Notes: generated by a model from the letters alone, not told the origin. 64,000 nucleotides of DNA from Rhea pennata (GCF_028389875.1 NC_084682.1:5094001-5158000), one strand, 5' to 3'. Numbered from the stretch's first letter, positions 40,601-61,893 are shown. Made by a program: numbers and translations.

Positions 40601-43600
40601 AGCCAATATTTTTACTGACAACCATATGAAAGAACTGTATTCACAGTCAAAACCCAATAGTCAAAAGAATTTCGGTGTTTATTTTAAGTTCGATCTGTGC
40701 CATTAGTACTGTATTTTTAAAACTAAGAATGCTACTGATTTCAACAAGTACCCCAAGCACTGGTGTCTAACTTTAATTTTTCACAATTAATATGCTAGAA
40801 AATAGCAACACTAATCTTTCCCAGGGAAAAAATCCACTGCTGAAGAATGGTTTCTACTCATTCTTTAAAATTACATTTTAGTTAGTTAGTCTTTTACTTA
40901 GGGTTGAATTAGACTGCATATCTTTCTTCTGCCAACCAACAGATAATACTATTTACTAAACAGACTCACTATAAATGACAGGACTCATAGCCTTGTTTAT
41001 GTAATTAGGTATCACTTAATCTTACCAAGCACACATAAGAAGGAAAAATCCTTTTCCATTTTGGAAGCTTCTCAAGTTTTGTACCTTTGGATAGAATATG
41101 CTCTATATCACATTTTTTAAAAAAAGAAAAAGATTGTGTAACCAACTATTAATAAAAATTAAAACAGAAAACCAAACAACAGGAAGCTTGGAAGCAGGAA
41201 CTAGGATCTTTTGAAATCAAATAAACCTAGTACAATCTAAATTCAAACAGACCCACTGAACAGAAGAGCTCTGCATTTCATTTGGTGCTTAGAAAATAAT
41301 GATGCGTCGTGACCTCTTTTTTCTTACACTGTGGAAATTTTAACAGATGTGTCAACAAAGGAAAAAAAAAAGACAAGTGCTTTTCCACAATTTTCTACAT
41401 GACAGACTGTAAACAATTCAGATGTTTTTAACTAGTTCATTTCAGAAACTCAAAACATGTTCTGCCATAAACAGCAGAATTAATGAAGTTTCCTTTTAAA
41501 TGGCTTTGGACGATCTGTCTCTATTTCCTTTATCATCATAGGTATCCTACCTGCTTGATTTGACAAGAGGGCAGCACTCCATGTGGTTAAAATTTGCCAC
41601 TGTATTGAGCAGGCAGCTGCTCCTTCTCAAAAGGGAGAAGGATTAAAAAACATATTTACACCTGTCCCTTTACCCAGATATTAATTAGGTTGCAGCTTGC
41701 TGTATTCTTGTATTCTGTGCACTTGAGTTGGACATATTCCTCTCATTTAGTTACTTAGTTGACTGCTTGACTAGGGGAAGTGATAAAGGACTGTTTGGTT
41801 TAAAACAATCTACAAGAATCCCAGTTTCAATTATCTCTTATTTTCCTGTGGCTTTCAGACTTAGTAGCTGATGTTTAGAAGTATTGTAAATACTGTAAAT
41901 TTTATGTCATATGATTTCTTCTAAAAATGCTATCTAGGAAGCAGTATGATTCTCTTGGAATAAGCAATTATCTTAAATTGGCAGCAGAGCACACATCAGC
42001 GTTACACAGAAGATCCAGACTCGCTCCCAGCTCTTTTAGGGAGGAAGATGGTTCTCTGCTTCTTGTATTAAGGAAATCACTGAAGGATTCCTTTATCAGA
42101 CCCTATTACAGTGGCTATGCAGAAAGCCAGATGAACAGTAAGGAATCTCCTCTCCTCTGCCACCTGCCAGAAAGCAGGGGCTCAATGAAAGAGGAAAAGA
42201 AAAACAAATTCTACAATTATATTTGCAAAATAAACTTTATTCCACCAAAATATTTGAAACACTGCTTAGAATGTTTTCCTTGTCCTACAAGAAGTAAATG
42301 TACTGATCTATAAAGATTATGCAAACACAGAAAGTAATAGACAATCTTCATTATTGTATATAAATTATAAAGAAGTCCACCTGTGATTTGTTTGTCCAGA
42401 ACAGCAGTAAGTTTACAAAAAACAAATACCTTCCCTAGGTTTACGGTTGACAATTTCCTGTTGTGCTATGAGCTCTGATAGATGAGAACTTCCTGTTCTT
42501 TTGTATTGTTTCTACTTATCAACTGTCCATTTATTAAAGGCCCTACAAGCTCAGCAAACCGTCTTATACTTTGTTTCCCTGCAGTCAGGCTATTCTTTGG
42601 AAGCACAAAGCTTATAGTTTAATATTTTCTGAGTAAGAAAATGCTTTAACCCTATCCTGTGAAACTATATAGAATCCATGCAAATCCAGAAATTCTTAAA
42701 AATGAGACCTGACAGTACACCAGCCCTACAAAATCATGGAAGATAGCTTGTTCACAACTGAAAAAGTTTTAAAAAGTAACAAAAGAAATGGCCTGAAATG
42801 GCCTGATATCTACTACTGTTTTTTACTGAGCCTTCCCATTTCTTTTCTCTTACAAGTTTTCCTTCAGGGTTCTTAAGCACATGAACCACCTCCTTATTTG
42901 TATCCAGCAGGTTTACATCTCTTCTAAGTTGCTTCTTGAAATGACTTCCTTACTTTGCTCTGATACAAGCAAAGAACAGATAATCAAACTAGTAAACAAA
43001 GTTTTTCACTTATTTCTGGTAAATTCAAATCATGCTAACAACATGCAAACTATTTACAAAAAGCTCAATTTAAAGTTCAAAATCAAACATCTAAAAAGGT
43101 GACTCTGCAAAGGAGACAACTTAAAAATTTCATTTTCTTACAAGTTTATCTTGTACGCTCCCTCCACCTTCCCACTACCACAACATCCCAGCCTTTCCAC
43201 ATCTGCAGGTCCCTCTCACATTCACTGAAGAGCCCATCTACAATATCCCAAGTGCTATCCCATATGCACACTCTGAAACAGTCTGAATTTCCTCTGATGT
43301 CCGCAAAAACTTTCATTTGGCTTTGCTAAGAAGCAGCATGCGATGTGAGTGGCCAAGATGTAGGAATCTGCTTATCAGCTAAATGGCAGGAACAGGGTGG
43401 CTAGGCAGCCAGCCCTCTGCCTCCAGGCCTGCGGGACAGCAAGGAGGTGGGTTAAGGTCATGCTGCCTCTCCTCTCTTCAGGCCATTAGTGGGATCTTTG
43501 TTCTGCAGCTAGACATGCCTAGTCTTGTCCAATTTGCTTGAAATTAGGCAGCGTGTTCAAGATGTTACTAGGGGCAAATGTCAGAGAATGACTTGTCTAA

Positions 43601-44615
43601 ACCTCTTTTTAGGAAACTATATCAAAAGGAGGGTAATAAATGATTGACTTGAATGTGCTTAGTTGAAAGAACAGTTGTGTTACATTTAGTCTTCTGATTT
43701 GTTAGCCATCTCATCCATTCTTGATAAAAAGCCAGTTGCTGGCTTTGGGTTTTAGCAGGAATTTCTTCTAAATTCTGCTCTAAGTTATGCAATTCCTAGG
43801 GCAGCAGATGTGACACCATTTGCAGCATAATCACAGACAGTCTTAGACCTATGACTAGTACCATTTTCAGTAATGAAGCTAGTTTCTGGAAAGTTACAGC
43901 CTTAATTCTACATGGCCTTGCCTTTTAACACTGTACTTTTGAACTCTCCACATGCCGTTTCTCAGTAGACATACTAAATAAGTTATCTTTCTTTACAGAG
44001 AAATTCATTTTAAAGTGAAATGAAATTGTTTTAATGATGCAAGGCAGATTAAATGTAGTTTGTTTTAATCCCTCACTACAACAGTCTAGTTTTAGCTGGA
44101 TATGCAGAAGAGTATTTGACCAAACAGCAACAGCAGGATAATCTGGACTATTATTTGATCAGCAAGAGAAAGATGCCCAGATAGCCAATGAGTTCTCAAA
44201 AAGCAAAAACTTATATTTATGCTGAATTAGCCATCCTGAATGCTGTCTGTCATTAAAGAGAAATAGATGCTTCCAGAGCAAAATTCATCTAACTGATTTT
44301 AGATATCTACTTCAGAATGAGTTGTGCCCCAGAAGGATCAATATCTCTATTGACCCTGAGCAGGAGTTCAGGGTACTCGACTGTAGATGTCTACATAATT
44401 TTATATGTATGGATGTCACCCAGAGTTTGTGGACCTACATGGCTAAGTCTCAGAAAGGCTGAGACATGACTTTGTTCAGACCATTTCACTCTTCTCGTGT
44501 GGTGTACTGAATCTCGTGTTATCTTCAGGCTCATGTCAAGATACTTGGATTTGTGACATTTTGGTATCAAAATGTGATCTTAAAATGAGCAAGTTTTAGT
44601 TAAACCTACTTACAT

Positions 44616-44684
<69 letters not shown>

Positions 44685-47600
44685 TATTCAGCAACAGTTC
44701 ATTAGGGCTTACTCACCTGTAAACTTGTATTATCATACTATAAGGCTACATATGGAAAATTACTAAACATAAATGAGACTCAAGCCTTCATTAAAAGAAA
44801 GCCAGACAACAGATTCATCTCATTTCATATGCAATCCTAGCCATGGCCACTAACAGAAGAGAAATAATGTGAAAAACAGGTCATGTGAATAATTAGCTTT
44901 CCTCAGCACACCCTCACAGCTTCCAGTAAACAGAAGTTTAGGGACTTCCTGAACTGGAGGACACACCTGGATCATTGTTTGACACCAAGATGCATCCCTT
45001 AATTTGGCTAATGACTTTCTGAATCCATCTACATTTTCGGACACACCACAGCATCCTGTGGCAATGAGTTCCACAATTTAATTATACATTGTGTGGGAGA
45101 AAAAAAAAATCCCAAACCAACCAAACAAAAAACCATCAAAACCCCTTCCTTTTGTTTAGATTAAACCAGTTACTTGGTTATTCCATAATACATCCTAACA
45201 CTCATATTTTGAATGATAAAACTGGTAAACTGCAAAATCACTTTACCTTCTCTAAATCTTTCATGCTTTTATACACTTCAGTTATTTCTCTCCACTTTCT
45301 TTTCCTCAGTAATCTTTTCTAAGAGCCTCCTAGTCTATCTAGTTTTATTCTGTCTGAAAACTTGCATAAACTCTGGCCATAATCATTACTCATTAGCTCT
45401 CCTTTTTTTTTCTTCTTCTTCTTAAGCCATGCTTTATCTTTTTTGAAAGTGAACAGAAGAAGCTGCAAGCAAAAACAAAGATCTGAGTCTGCAATAGCAT
45501 ATAGTTTTCTCCTTGTTTTCCAGTGTCTTTTTTTTTTTTAAAAAAAAAACACATTTTCTTAAACACTCCATTTATCTTTTGGATGGTCACTAAAAACTAA
45601 GCTGATACATCTACCAAACTATCCACATCGACTCCAACACATCTTTCCAGAATTTAGCACCTATCATGCTGTGTGCACAGTTAACTCTTCATCTGCACAT
45701 TACATCCCGTAGCAATGAATCAATTTTGAAAGACTGCCATGCAAGGTACAGGAATATATGTTGGATAGTTCTGGTAAAATAAAGAAACGGAAATCTTACC
45801 TGCTGTAATATGAGTCTCAATTTACCCAGAGCTATTTCAACTAAATTCCAGTTAAACAACAGAATATGAAACAGCACAATAGTAATACTGACAAACTGTC
45901 TCTGAAAAGGCAATACATAGAAAAAAAAGGGGGGGAGGATAATTTCTTTGACGAAAGTGGAGAGATCACAAATGAGAATAAGCCAGAATGGGAACTTATT
46001 TCTAACATCTCATTATTTGTTGCTGTAGTATATATTCCCTGTAATAGGCTTTCCTAGGGGTAACAACTCCCCCAAAATATTTTAACAAAGTAACAATTAC
46101 TTCTCACTATGAAGGCAAAAAAAAAAAACCCCAGAATTATTTGGGTTAGAAATAACTGGAATTGCATTGTTTACTTTTTCCCAGGCAAAATGGTATTTCA
46201 AGAAAATTGCCATCCCAGACGTTTAGCTTGCTGTTAACTAACCTAAAGATCATCTTCACCAGTCACTAGCATTCACTGATGTCCTCAGCCACAGCAGACA
46301 GAATTTTTATAAAAACACACACCTTTCAAATTCCTTCAGCAAGCGTAGAGGCAGTATCTTAACGAAATATGCATAGTAACATTAAAAAAAAAAGAGCAGA
46401 AGTTTGGTATCTAATACATAATCACAGACCAAGTCAGGTGTGTAGATTTCCCAGCACAAACTTTATTAGAGTTCAGTTAAAAATACAATCTCCAGACATT
46501 TGAGATGTAGTTCTGACAGATAAGGTAGCAGACAGGAAATGAAACCCCTCCCAAATGCTACTCCTTATCTCGAAAAGCTCTGAAATTATTATTGAACTAA
46601 TAAAGTAATTTTGCCTTTTTTTAAAGTGATCTCATGTGATAAAGGCAGTTAGGAGATTATTACTTTTTGCTGTGTATGTACCATATTGATGCGCATGGCA
46701 ACTTCCAAGAGTCTTTAGAGTAGATACTGATAGTGAATGTGTCAGCCTTCACAAATCCTTTGGAAGGAAGAAACCTTAATCTGCTAAGCTAAAAGTTAGT
46801 TTATAGCATCATATTATAATTCATTATTTTGCTTTCATGTTTAAATATTAACAATGAAACTACAGAAACATTTACACTATGTATTTCTCTGAAGCTTTAG
46901 AAAACACCATTCTCCATTAGTGTCACCAGCATGTATTGAAAGTATTTTGGGTAACAGCTAATCAGTTGAAGAGTATAATGCAAATCATCTAGTGTTTCAA
47001 AGAGTAAGGGTCTTTTTCCACATACCAAAATCAAACCCCAGAATATTCTGCTGTGGTAGAGCTTCATAATGATGCTTTATCATGATTTTGTTTTTATCCT
47101 CTCATTGCATGTGAAAGGACACACTTCCAGATAACAAGTGCATCTAGCAGCAGAGGGACAGAAAAACCTGTTTTGCTATATGCTTGCTGTGTAGCCTTAA
47201 GCAAAGCATTTAGGGCCAGATCTCAGAAAGAGACCCATTAACTCAAGCCCTTAAATTTCAAATGGATCCAGAACTATAATTTGAAAATATGCAATCCAAT
47301 TGATAACTCTGGAAGCATCTCAGGTTTACAGCTTTCTAAGTTTTCAATCTGCAGGTACCTCAGTTACCCAGTGTTTTTCTGCATGCCTGACAACGATGAG
47401 AAGTTCAGTTCTTAATACATGCTTAACTCCACCAGGATTCAGACTGGATATCCCTCTTGCTCAGGTCCCCAAAGCCAACTTGATAAATTCACAGCATGTC
47501 AAACAGGTTAAATTCTGCACAAAATATCAACAAATTCTATACAAAGGAATCCCTGCTGTTGGCCATCGTGATGATTGTGCTTTTCATCACAGCAATAGAA

Positions 47601-50600
47601 GAGCTAGGTGATAACTACTCTGCCCAGCATGTAAGAGACTTGGACCCAGGTGTTCCCTTTGCCTGCAAGAATTCAAATTCACACCTCTTACCTCCCAGGA
47701 GAGTGCCCTGGGCTACAGGGTATTTTACAAGGGCATTCCTGCTTCTTGCTAACAATGGCTTCCTAGCCATTCTATTTTTCTGGAAAGAAGTCAAAATTCA
47801 TTGGTCCAAAGACAAAATGCAAAAATGGAAAAAAAGCAAGACTCTCCCATACTTGGGAAGGGTCCAGTCCTACCTCATGGATTTCTTACACATCTTAAGA
47901 ATAATTTAGTATTTAATGGCAATAGACTACTTCAAGCTTGTGCTTAGAATTTGAAACATGTGGGTTCAGTCCCTCAATGTAGAAAAGAACACCAAATCCC
48001 AAACCGCCAAAGACAAGGAAAATTCTCCCGCCACTGAGTGCAGTGGATCCACTACTATCTCTGTTAGCTGTGTTTAAAGGAAAGCCTCTCTTTTGAGTCA
48101 TGGGGCCAACTATGAGCTCAAATGAGGCATTTCCCGACAGTTCTGAGCGCACTGGCTAAGTGAGGAAAGAGAAGCGACTTAAACACTGACATCCTGTGTG
48201 CTTCCTGTAAGCTGCACTGAGGCAGCTTCATGTTCAGTGTACAGGGTCAGTCAATATTACTAGGAAGCACCTCACTCTCTCACCATACATCATATAAAGG
48301 GAGTTCAGACACCTTCAGCAGCATTCTGGACTCTACTGTGGAACCTGGCATACAAATGACCCATGCTTTCTGCAAAATATAGTTAAGAGCAACTACTTCT
48401 CACAGAAGCTGAGGTAACACACTAAAAAACTATGTTGATAATGGGAGTGAGAGACTGGCAGATTATTTGACACCTTACTAGCATTGTTTTTTAAACCACA
48501 CACAAGATAACGCATAAGTGCATTCAGTAACACTCTTTAAAGTAAAAATAGCATTTATCTAACAAAGGTTATAAAAATATTAGTATTTTAAATGTTAACA
48601 TCTTAAAAGGTTAAAATTCCAGACTATAAGCATATGTTAACTTTATTTTCAGAGAAGAGGGTGGGGTTGGTGAAAAAGTTTAATGTGCGCACAATGACTT
48701 TATGATTAAATTAACACCAGTAATTCCTGACGGATAAAAACCAGAATATAGTAACCATAGGTTCAAAAACATAATAGTTTGTGAAAAATAGTAATATTGG
48801 TTCTCCATCTATGTGGCAAGTTCATCTCTACAGTTCTGAGTTTCTACTCTTTACCTGTAAACTATGAAGCTATTTAAATTGTTTGGTTATACAAGTTGAA
48901 ACACAGTCTATTTTAGAAGCTGGGTATGTGTAAAGGTAAACAAATCAGCCTTATATACCAAGCCAGTTCTTGAATGTTCCTCATGCTAACAGCAGTACAT
49001 ACAGAACTGTAATTTTTATGGTGTACAGCACCCTCTACAGGGGCAGGTAGAAATTTTTTATTCTGAAGGTAGTATTAAAAAAAGATTAAGGAAACTAAGG
49101 AAAGGGACACTATCAACATCATGTAATATAATCACACATCATACAATATTAATAAACTTTGTGATCATAAAAAGGCTGTATATTCTCTGACCTAATAACA
49201 CATTTCAAGTATCACGAAAATTACAAGCAACATTCACTACTTGCCTGTTTTTTGAGGGAAGGGTGGCTTTTGGGGGGGGGGGCTTCCCCCCCTCCTTTTC
49301 TTCTTTAAAACTTTTGACTTGTTCAGCTTGGACAGTAAACTCCACTGAAGTTACTTTTGCTTTTGTTGAAAGTAAGTCCCCACTTAATAAATCAGTATTG
49401 CCAAATTTGGGTGGAAAGATCAATATTAAAACACACTTATAAAGTGTAGGTGTTAAAATCAACAGTTAACCACTACTGGTGTTTCTATTTGTAGACATGT
49501 TTACCTGTGACAAACCTAAACAATTTCTTTATGAGCGAGATGTTGCTAACACTTGCAAAGAAATGGCCACAAATGTGTAATTACCTTTGGGAAAAGCTGA
49601 CAGAAAGTAACTAAGCATCAAGTTATCACTTCCATTTAACCTGAACTAAAGAAAACATAGATCATATTTCACAATCACAATCAAAATGATGATGCATATC
49701 TTCATAATGTTGCTGTAATCTGATGCTAGCATTAGGATTGTAAATAAATTGTAATAAATAAAATACTTTCAAGAATATGGGGCAAATTTCAGAAGAAAAT
49801 TGATTAACTGACCTCTTCATCAGAGTCATCTGCAAACACTGAGAGTTTCTTCGTAGCAAGATTTTTCTGCTGCATTTTTTGGGGCAAAATAAGTCCATAT
49901 CTGGGAAAAAGATTAAAGATTGCCTTTAATAGTATTCACAACAAAAAATACAGTGTGTTCTAAAACAAAAATCCACTATTCACAATTTTAGAAACAAGAG
50001 ATCAGCATCAACACAATGCTATCAAATATAGTCCTGACCAGTATTTGTAGCAGCACACTCAACTTTGCCACATACTTGTCAGCTTCTCTCAATGTTATTG
50101 CTGTTTTTTCTATGCAAAAGTTTCTGAATGCTACCATCTAAATTTGGTGGCAACACCCTCTCATCCTTAGTTTTTTAAATAATGCCTTTTCCTCTCACAG
50201 AGAGAGGAGAAATGACTACTCTTTAACCTAGTCTTAGCCTACAGGACATACTCCTCTGTAATTAAGTTTGCCTCTGCTGTAAATAGTTCACATACTTACC
50301 ACGAGACTGTAAATCACCAATACACAGATACAGCTCTGGTAAAAAAACTTACAGTCAGCTTATGTCATACATAGAAATCAAATAACTACACATGCAGGAC
50401 CCTTGGGCTGACACACCTAACATCTGTGGCATTTTCAGTAATCACCAGTTTTGCCTTCAAGAATTTCTCTTCCATCAGCCTCTCCCTGAGCTCATTTAGC
50501 TTCCTGTATCTACAGCATTGTGGAGGTCTCCAGCTTATCTCCACACTCTGTGAAGAACTATTTCCTTTCATATGCTTTCAGCCTGCCCCCACTAGCTTTA

Positions 50601-51447
50601 TTTGCTCCTGCTGTGCAGACAGCAGGCCAAACTGCGCTCCTGCCACACCAGCATCATGTCAGTCCCAAGTATTCTGCAGATTTGGATTGTACCAGCTACA
50701 AAGCACTCTGCATGGGACTCCTAAGAGACTGCTGCTTCTTAAGAGTGAAAACTCCCCTGTATTAGAACAACAGTAGCCATCACTGCTTTTTCATTTGTAT
50801 TCTTGTTTTTTGTTTTTATTCTTTTAAAGTAAACATAGCTTTAAATTCAGACCACTACAGATAACAAGGCTACAGGGTAAACCCATCCTGCTCTGGTCCA
50901 AAGGACAGCCCCAGCTTAACAGCAGCACTGTACTAACTCTGGAAAACTAAACACTTCTGCCACGTTTACAAAACAACTGTAAGAAACAGCAGGCACGGAA
51001 CTGAAGCCCCAGGCCCGCAAAGACGCGGCAGCCGATGGAAGGGAGCTCAGGGGGCCAACCGGCTACCGAGGCCTGCTGCTCCCGAGGGCTCCGAGCGCAA
51101 ATGAAGCCGCTTAAGCGATTTCCTTGCCGGGCCGGGTCCTCGGTCCTCCTGCCCCTCGAGTGCCCGGACAACCACCAGCTCCCCAGCTGGAAAAGCCTCA
51201 GGCGCCGGCCCCGCGTGACAGGCCCCTTACACGGCGGGCGGGCGGGCCGGCCCGGGCGGGGGGCTCTGCCAGGCCCGGGGGCCCGAGGCAGGGCCCCGTC
51301 TGCGCCCGCCCTGAGCGCCGAGCGGCGGCCCCCGCCCCCCCCCCCCAGCTGCTGCCCCGCGCAGCAGGGCCCGCCCAGCCCCGAGGCCCCGAGGCGGCCC
51401 CGCAGCCCCAGCGCCGCCCTCACTCACTGCTTGCTCGGCGCCGCCAT
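33646..51447 (-). CDS. NSRP1: Nuclear speckle splicing regulatory protein 1, 7 coding exons
   Basis: Splicing regulator of nuclear speckles (formerly CCDC55/NSrp70), which influences alternative splice-site choice. Coding join on the minus strand: 51447-51428, 49900-49813, 39723-39667, 39001-38870, 37921-37714, 37076-36968, 34684-33646. This gives 1653 nt, or 550 residues plus stop (human 558). All joins are GT..AG and in phase. The N-terminus reads MAAPSKQYGLILP. Residues 56-170 form the conserved coiled-coil NSRP1_N domain (EDATVYEYDSIYDEM; FVTSAYKKKLQERAEEEE). Residues 205-550 are a charged Lys/Arg/Glu/Ser region rich in RS/RE/RD dipeptides. The protein ends with the conserved NEETVMSARDRYLARQMARV block and a YIEKEED tail. 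Exon 1 sits in a CpG island, as expected for a housekeeping gene. It runs convergent to SLC6A4 and lies 0.9 kb downstream of the EFCAB5 stop. Confidence 0.95.
34685..36967 (-). other. NSRP1 intron 6
   Basis: About 2.3 kb of AT-rich intron without recognised exons, RNA genes or repeats. A short open frame on the + strand near 35680-35916 has no family resemblance. Confidence 0.5.
36968..37076 (-). CDS. NSRP1: NSRP1 coding exon 6
   Basis: Encodes about residues 169-205 (ACLDVTKQKDLSGFYRHFLNQ...MPKCSFREAR). The acceptor is preceded by a run of 21 T on the coding strand (37083-37103). The donor is GTAGGA. Confidence 0.95.
37083..37103. repeat. A21 homopolymer (T21 on the NSRP1 strand)
   Basis: Twenty-one uninterrupted A on +. 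On the NSRP1 coding strand this is T21 followed by CCTTAG, forming the polypyrimidine tract of the exon 6 acceptor. Confidence 0.98.
37195..37280 (+). mobile_element. Short CR1 LINE 3' tail
   Basis: Reads AGATGACCTTCTGAGGGAGGTCCCTTCAAACCTGAATTATCTTATGATCCTAT, matching the bird CR1 3' terminus (gatgacctcctgaggtcccttccaacct...ctatgattctat). Antisense to NSRP1, in intron 5; severely truncated, as most CR1 copies are. Confidence 0.8.
37714..37921 (-). CDS. NSRP1: NSRP1 coding exon 5
   Basis: Encodes about residues 100-169: PRYIQNILKAAEIRKKEQEK through FVTSAYKKKLQERAEEEERE. This is the core of the coiled-coil domain, rich in Lys/Glu/Arg. Ends in phase 1. Confidence 0.95.
38870..39001 (-). CDS. 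NSRP1: NSRP1 coding exon 4
   Basis: A 132-nt in-frame exon encoding residues 56-99 (TKLEIQKALAEDATVYEYDS...). It is the start of the conserved N-terminal coiled-coil domain and nearly identical to human through YDEMQ. Confidence 0.95.
39667..39723 (-). CDS. NSRP1: NSRP1 coding exon 3
   Basis: A 57-nt in-frame exon encoding TSVGESLQKEALKKQAMKQ, close to human TSVSESLQREAAKKQAMKQ. It is separated from exon 2 by a 10 kb intron. Its length is a multiple of three, so skipping would keep frame. Confidence 0.94.
44620..44684. repeat. Compound (AT)n(CA)n microsatellite
   Basis: About 23 AT units run directly into about nine CA units. Likely polymorphic. Confidence 0.98.
44850..45400 (+). mobile_element. 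CR1-type LINE fragment in NSRP1 intron 2
   Basis: Contains GTTTAGGGACTTCCTGAACTGGAGGACACACCTGGATCATTGTTTG, then CAGCATCCTGTGGCAATGAGTTCCACAATTTAATTA and CATTGTGTGGGAGAAA. It continues with TTTGTTTAGATTAAACCAGTTACTTGG, CTTTCATGCTTTTATACACTTCAGTTATTTCTC and CTAAGAGCCTCCTAGTCTATCT. This is the order of a repeat common in birds, turtles and crocodilians (cctgtggcaacgagttccacaatttaactatgcgttgtgtgaagaa...) that I associate with CR1. Family assignment is from memory. Confidence 0.65.
47170..47245 (+). repeat. Possible MIR-like scrap
   Basis: GCTTGCTGTGTAGCCTTAAGCAAAGCATTTAGGGCCAGATCTCAG resembles the MIR segment gctgtgtgaccttgggcaagtcacttaacctctctgggcctcag. Short and diverged. Confidence 0.35.
49813..49900 (-). 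CDS. NSRP1: NSRP1 coding exon 2
   Basis: Encodes about residues 7-36: QYGLILPQK, then an Asp/Glu stretch (FADDSDEE) matching the human FGNDSDDDDE segment. Acceptor CCCAG; donor GTCAGT; ends in phase 0. Confidence 0.93.
51076..51160 (-). ncRNA. Candidate miR-423-like hairpin in NSRP1 intron 1
   Basis: On the NSRP1 strand, GAGGGGCAGGAGGACCGAGG (from 51157 down) is followed about 40 nt later by GCTCGGAGCCCTCGGGAGC (from about 51096 down). The arms can pair (CTCGAGGG with CCCTCGGG, then CCGAG with CTCGG across a bulge). Human MIR423 lies in intron 1 of NSRP1 on the same strand. Its 5p arm begins UGAGGGGCAGAGAGCGAG and its 3p arm AGCUCGGUCUGAGGCCCCUC. The shared seed GAGGGGC and GCUCGG block are suggestive. 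The loop is long and the region is extremely GC-rich, so chance is a serious alternative. Confidence 0.22.
51428..51447 (-). CDS. NSRP1: NSRP1 coding exon 1 (start)
   Basis: The minus strand reads ATGGCGGCGCCGAGCAAGCA, then GTGAGTG. It encodes MAAPSK plus two bases of Gln, which the next exon completes as QYGLILP. The CpG-rich context and perfect donor support it, although the exon is only 20 coding nt. Confidence 0.88.
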
Positions 51448-51830
51448 CTTGTCCCGGCACCCGCCGCCGCCGCGGGGTGGAGCCGCCTGCCGTTCCGCGG
51501 CCGCAGATTCCCCTCAGCCGAGGCGCCCCTTTCCCCGCCCGCCCCGGGCGCTCGGGCAGCCGCCTGCCCCCGCCTCTCCCCAGCGCGGAAGCAGCGAGAG
51601 GGCGGATGGAGGGGGGGGGAGGGGTGCTAGAGCCTGGGGACGTTTTTTTAACGGCTCATCGGCGAGTGACGAAAGTGCTGATGGGGGGGAGCAGGCGCCC
51701 CGAGCGCCGGGGCCGCCGGGGGCTGGGGCAGGCCCCCCCCTGCCCCGCCCAGGCCGCCATTGCCAGGTGGGAGGGGAGAAGAGGCTTAGAAATCAACCCG
51801 CCGCCATCAGCTATAAAATACCTGGTCGAC

Positions 51831-52379
51831 GTCCCCTGTTGCTGACTAAATAAAGAAAGAGGTGTTTCATTTCCCAAAATTTTATTAAAAAAGTGATTCT
51901 GCCAAAAGAAACGTTATTGCAAAGATGAAATCTTGCTGCAGACAGCGAACTTGGCTGTAATCTCAAGCTTTATTCCAATAAGAAAGCTCTTTTTAGTATA
52001 TTAAAAGTGTAGGGCTTTTCTGCATCTCATTTAGAAGTTTTTTTAATGTTGATTAACAACCTTTATTTAAAAATATTCCTAAAAAAATAAGGAGAGTGAA
52101 TCTTGAAAGGTTTTGCTGTATCATTTATGAACCTTGCTGCTTGGTAGACATAAACTGTTTTTCCTTACTTCTCTCTTTTCTCATCAGAATTAAAAAAATA
52201 ATTTTTTTAAAAACTTTTAAAGCTTAGTAGATATATCTATACTAGCAAAATTGTTCCCTTTAATATTTTAGAAAGTTTTCTTTAAAATTCCTAACAGGCT
52301 TCCTACCTACCATCTTAACAAAAATATTTAGTAGCAATGCAGAACAAATGTAAAACAACAGTTAATTTAATGAAAAATA
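51831..52379 (-). other. Probable EFCAB5 3' UTR / EFCAB5-NSRP1 spacer
   Basis: AT-rich non-coding sequence between the EFCAB5 stop and the CpG island, with three minus-strand AATAAA hexamers. No exon is seen here. Confidence 0.5.
51881..52067 (-). terminator. Cluster of candidate EFCAB5 poly(A) signals
   Basis: AATAAA on the minus strand at 52067-52062, 51974-51969 and 51886-51881, which is 313-500 nt after the EFCAB5 stop. The last lies only about 50 bp from the NSRP1 CpG island. Confidence 0.5.

Positions 52380-61893
<9,514 letters not shown>

Larger units (their letters stand above)
39724..49812 (-). other. NSRP1 intron 2 (10 kb)
   Basis: The largest intron in the window. It contains a CR1-type fragment (44850-45400), an (AT)n(CA)n microsatellite (44620-44684), several A/T homopolymers and a possible MIR-like scrap near 47180-47240. 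No additional coding exon was found; open frames such as those near 41927-42313 and 47300-47909 show no family resemblance or splice logic. Confidence 0.55.
50990..51830. promoter_or_regulatory. NSRP1: CpG island with the NSRP1 promoter
   Basis: Very high G+C with dense CpG and long C/G runs, the only such block in the window. It spans NSRP1 coding exon 1 (51428-51447) and extends both ways, so the transcription start is probably just above 51447. Long open frames on both strands here are by-products of base composition. No TATA box is evident, consistent with a housekeeping promoter. Confidence 0.85.

Noticed and set aside
47300-47909. Overlapping + strand open frames of 103 and 137 codons
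   Set aside because: They lie inside NSRP1 intron 2, antisense, with no recognisable family, no clear splice sites and low-information translations.
51035-51853. 272-codon open frame on the + strand across the CpG island
   Set aside because: Pro/Arg/Ala/Gly-rich translation typical of stop-poor GC-rich DNA. It is antisense to NSRP1 exon 1 and has no domain or splice support; the overlapping frames on the other strand have the same cause.
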